A stretch of 14,065 nt of DNA, taken from positions 1 through 14,065 of the forward strand of contig CAYYHA010000097.1 in the NCBI GenBank assembly GCA_964471535.1, read 5' to 3'. Under the pieces are notes generated by a model that was not told where the DNA came from, searched no databases, and worked only from the letters and a program-made list of their open reading frames with translations. Every line of letters begins with the position of its first letter. The stretch's first letter is position 1. Positions 11,939-14,065 of this stretch are shown piece after piece. This DNA is from CAYYHA01 sp964471535 (GTDB lineage Bacteria > Myxococcota > Myxococcia > SLRQ01). The translations under genes and the position numbers were made by a program.

Positions 11939-13187
11939 ACCAGAACTTCAGAGGGATCTGGATGCCGAAGAAGAAGACGTTGGGTGCACGCGTGTTGCGG
12001 CTGGGAAGCCAGGTCAGATTGCGGTAGGTGGCATAGATCTGCGCGGGCAGGCCCAGGCGAAGCAGGCTCGCGGTGGCGCTGAAGTAGAGGATGTTCTTGT
12101 AGCCAGGCCGCCAGAAGCGCTCCTGCTGGTAGTCCCAGAGCGCCGAAGCACTCTGCCAGTCGCTCTGCCCGATGCCGGTGAAGTTGTATCGAACGCTCAC
12201 GGTGATGAGCGGCGGCAGCTCGGGGCCGGTGCGCCGCGAGAGCCAGGTGTCGAAGAGCGGCCCCTCCCAGAGCACCCAATCGACGCCCACCTCGGCCCCT
12301 GTGAAGTCGCCGGGATCGATCACGTAGGTTTCGCCGACGTAGGGGCGCTGGCGCAGGAGGAGGGGATGCTTCGTGCCGGTGGCGCTCACCCAGGTGCGAG
12401 GTAGGAAGATCTCGTGGAAGAGGTCGACCCCAAGTGTCAGGGGTCCGAATCGGCGCTCCACGGCGAGATGGGCCCCGAACTCACCCTGTGCATGGAGGTT
12501 CCAGGAGGTGGTGCCCGCCGCCAGAACCTCCTCCGGATCGGGCTGCCGGCCGGTGGGAAGACTGCCGAAGAGGTACAGCGCGGCAGAAAGGCCCCACGCG
12601 CGCAGCGGCAGCAGTCGATCGCTGAAGCGCCAGCGTAGGGCGAGGACGGTGTCTCCCGTCTGGCCGCGGTTGCCCGACCAGGTCGTGGGTCGAGGCTGGC
12701 CCATGCTCTCGGCCCAGGCCCAGAAGTCCTCCTCGGAGTAGGGCCGGCCCAGCGTGGTCGAATCATCCCCGGGAATCCAGCCCAGCCGCGGGACCACGGT
12801 GTTCTCGAGGACGAGGGGCAGGCCCAGTCCCACCGTGAGGTCGTCGGTGACGCCGTAGAGGAGCAGGTTGATGAGCAGGGTGTAGGTGGCGACCACGTCG
12901 GGGATGAGGGTCCCCTGCAGGCCGCCGCCGGGCTCGTAGCGTTCGATGGGGTCGAGGAGGGGGCCAAGGCGGCCGTCGTCGTGCCAGTGGTGCAGGGTGC
13001 GGGAGAAGGCGAGGCGCTCGTCGAGGAGGAAGGTGCCCGCGGGCAGGGTCTCGGTGTAGCCGGCGCGTGCCGCCACTGGGAGAAGGAGGCTCGAGAGCAA
13101 GACGAGGGCGCGGAGTGGCCGGCGCATGGCCGGGCGCAGCGACGTGCCAGAGCGGGGACGCCTCGGGGGGCTCGCCTGCCGGTTCAT
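11937..13187 (-). CDS. Exported beta-barrel outer-membrane protein, function unknown
   Basis: This 416-residue protein is predicted to be exported and to form an outer-membrane beta-barrel. A signal peptide is clear: basic MRRPLR, a hydrophobic core VLLSSLLLPVA and a cut site after ARA (residue 42). The mature part has alternating strands such as TDDLTVGLGLPLVLENTV, DTVLALRWRF and SVRYNFTGIG and ends in an aromatic residue (LKFW), as barrel proteins usually do. The overall look recalls the MetA-pathway phenol-degradation/transporter-like barrels, which is a resemblance only. The ATG at 13187 is chosen because GGAGG lies 6 bases upstream and it overlaps the preceding stop as ATGA; this gives an unusually long 20-residue basic lead before the second methionine (13127), which lacks a ribosome-binding site. 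It is sandwiched between two amidase-type genes, suggesting a channel or surface partner for their substrate. Confidence 0.75.
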   Translation of the reverse strand: MNRQASPPRRPRSGTSLRPAMRRPLRALVLLSSLLLPVAARAGYTETLPAGTFLLDERLAFSRTLHHWHDDGRLGPLLDPIERYEPGGGLQGTLIPDVVATYTLLINLLLYGVTDDLTVGLGLPLVLENTVVPRLGWIPGDDSTTLGRPYSEEDFWAWAESMGQPRPTTWSGNRGQTGDTVLALRWRFSDRLLPLRAWGLSAALYLFGSLPTGRQPDPEEVLAAGTTSWNLHAQGEFGAHLAVERRFGPLTLGVDLFHEIFLPRTWVSATGTKHPLLLRQRPYVGETYVIDPGDFTGAEVGVDWVLWEGPLFDTWLSRRTGPELPPLITVSVRYNFTGIGQSDWQSASALWDYQQERFWRPGYKNILYFSATASLLRLGLPAQIYATYRNLTWLPSRNTRAPNVFFFGIQIPLKFW

Positions 13188-14065
13188 CGTGGCCCTCCAA
13201 AGGGGCGCAGGGCCCGAAAGGGCGCATCGGTGGCGGGCACCTGGCCCGCGGCCCAGTAGAGGAGCCCGCCGGCAGGTACGTAGACGGCGGCGACCATGCT
13301 GTCGCGCGGGTCCACGAGCTGCGGCCGGGCGAGGAGCGCCTGGAGGCCTGCTGCATCGCTGGGGCCCTGCTGCGCGAGGGCACGTTCGAGGAGGCCTAGG
13401 GCGCGCACCGAGCGGTGCCAGGTGCCGCTCCACACCCGCTGCGGAGGGAGCCTGAGGCCGAGGACCTCTGTGTCGAGGTCCTGGCGGTTCACCTGGTAGT
13501 GCGAGGCGACGAGAAGACGTGTGTCGGATTCGGTCGGGTAGGCCCCGCCTTCGGGTCGGTGGTCGATGTTGCCATCGACCTCGATGGCTCGGAGGGCGCC
13601 GGCGGCGTCGGCGACGAGATGGTTGTAACCGCCGGTGGCCGGGGCCGCGGCCACCAGGTCTGCCGCTTCGTCGGCATCGTGGGCGCGGGCGAGGACGTTG
13701 CGGCCGACCAGGCCCACGGGCAGGCCCCGGGCGAGGAGCCGTGCGCCGAGGAGCTTCGAGCGCACCTCGGCGACCAGGGGGTTGTCCAGGGTGTCGGAGA
13801 GATTCACTGCCCAGCTGACGCCCTCGGCGTTCATGCCCGAGACCCCCCAGACGAGTCCGGTCCACCCCACGGTGACGAAGGGAATGCCACCGGTCGGCTC
13901 GTGCACGAGGATCGCGACGTGTTGGTGGGCGACGCCCGCGTCGAGGAGGGCGAAGTGGTGGGCGAGGTACGTGCCGCCATCGGTGCTCGCCGAGCCGGCG
14001 AGGGCCACGGCGAGAGACGGGGGCGGGAAGCGATCGTCGGCGAAGCCGAGATTGGGCACCGCCTC
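13184..14065 (-). CDS. C45-like Ntn-hydrolase-fold protein lacking the usual cysteine, 5' end outside the window
   Basis: The visible 293 residues match the beta-part layout of C45 and choloylglycine-like proteins: a strand with GSASTDGGTYLA (24-35), an EPTGG hairpin, the sequence FVTVGWTGLVWGVSGMNAEGVSWAVN and later TGGYNHLVADAAGALRAIEVDG. GMNAEGV matches GMNATGV in the C45 gene at 4830-5900. In active relatives of the type CSS..AWGSATADG the cysteine sits 7 residues before the GSAT glycine. Here that place is S17 (PPPSLAVALAG), and the following Arg-Asn-x-Asp motif reads HHFAL. The enzyme may therefore use serine, or may be inactive. The reading frame runs off the window, so a nucleophile further upstream cannot be excluded. 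It ends in an ATGA overlap with the barrel gene, so the two are almost certainly co-expressed. Confidence 0.68.
   Translation of the reverse strand, partial: EAVPNLGFADDRFPPPSLAVALAGSASTDGGTYLAHHFALLDAGVAHQHVAILVHEPTGGIPFVTVGWTGLVWGVSGMNAEGVSWAVNLSDTLDNPLVAEVRSKLLGARLLARGLPVGLVGRNVLARAHDADEAADLVAAAPATGGYNHLVADAAGALRAIEVDGNIDHRPEGGAYPTESDTRLLVASHYQVNRQDLDTEVLGLRLPPQRVWSGTWHRSVRALGLLERALAQQGPSDAAGLQALLARPQLVDPRDSMVAAVYVPAGGLLYWAAGQVPATDAPFRALRPFGGPR
13194..13198 (-). promoter_or_regulatory. Ribosome-binding site fixing the barrel-protein start
   Basis: GGAGG on the minus strand lies 6 bases before the ATG at 13187, inside the end of the C45-like gene. It favours this start over the methionine at 13127. 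Confidence 0.75.

Noticed and set aside
13188..13865. Upstream extension of the barrel-protein frame
   Set aside because: It overlaps the C45-like gene in another frame and lacks protein-like composition, while a signal peptide and a ribosome-binding site mark a start at 13187.

Overview
This is a GC-rich, densely coded bacterial window with ten protein genes (two cut by the window edges) and no RNA gene, insertion sequence, integrase or CRISPR array that I can see. A lipoprotein signal and an exported beta-barrel protein point to a Gram-negative-type (diderm) cell. A Myxococcota or other former-deltaproteobacterial lineage would fit the base composition, but that is only a guess.

Layout. 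Plus strand, left to right: the 3' part of a family-4 uracil-DNA glycosylase (2-559); a ThiD-type kinase (720-1547); a 1075-residue three-domain protein made of a class III aminotransferase, a GNAT acetyltransferase and a second aminotransferase-like domain lacking the PLP lysine (1586-4813); a C45 (acyl-CoA:6-APA acyltransferase-like) Ntn hydrolase (4830-5900); a free-standing class III aminotransferase (5921-7162); and both subunits of a 3-oxoacid CoA-transferase (7159-7902, 7899-8528). From thiD onward the genes are tightly packed, and the last two junctions are ATGA overlaps. A GC-rich stem-loop at 8563-8608 separates this block from a convergent minus-strand block. In transcription order the minus block holds: a second C45-like protein, partial at the window edge (14065-13184); a beta-barrel outer-membrane protein (13187-11937); a lipoprotein of the penicillin acylase family (11924-9426); and a dienelactone-hydrolase-family protein (9329-8613). 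The first three of these are joined by a 4-base overlap and a 12-base gap.

How the genes may work together (inference). The plus-strand block looks like a pathway handling an amino acid or amine that is at some stage N-acylated. The C45 enzyme would make or break an amide, the aminotransferases would remove or add an amino group, the GNAT domain could acetylate an amine, and the CoA-transferase would activate a 3-oxo acid. A beta-amino acid route fits: a beta-amino acid is transaminated to a 3-oxo acid and then becomes 3-oxoacyl-CoA. The minus-strand block could be its envelope counterpart, with an outer-membrane channel and a surface or periplasmic amidase. Three Ntn-fold amidase-type genes in 14 kb make amide chemistry the shared theme. 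The substrate cannot be read from the sequence.

The most unusual item is the aminotransferase-GNAT-pseudoaminotransferase fusion, which I do not recognise as a characterised enzyme.
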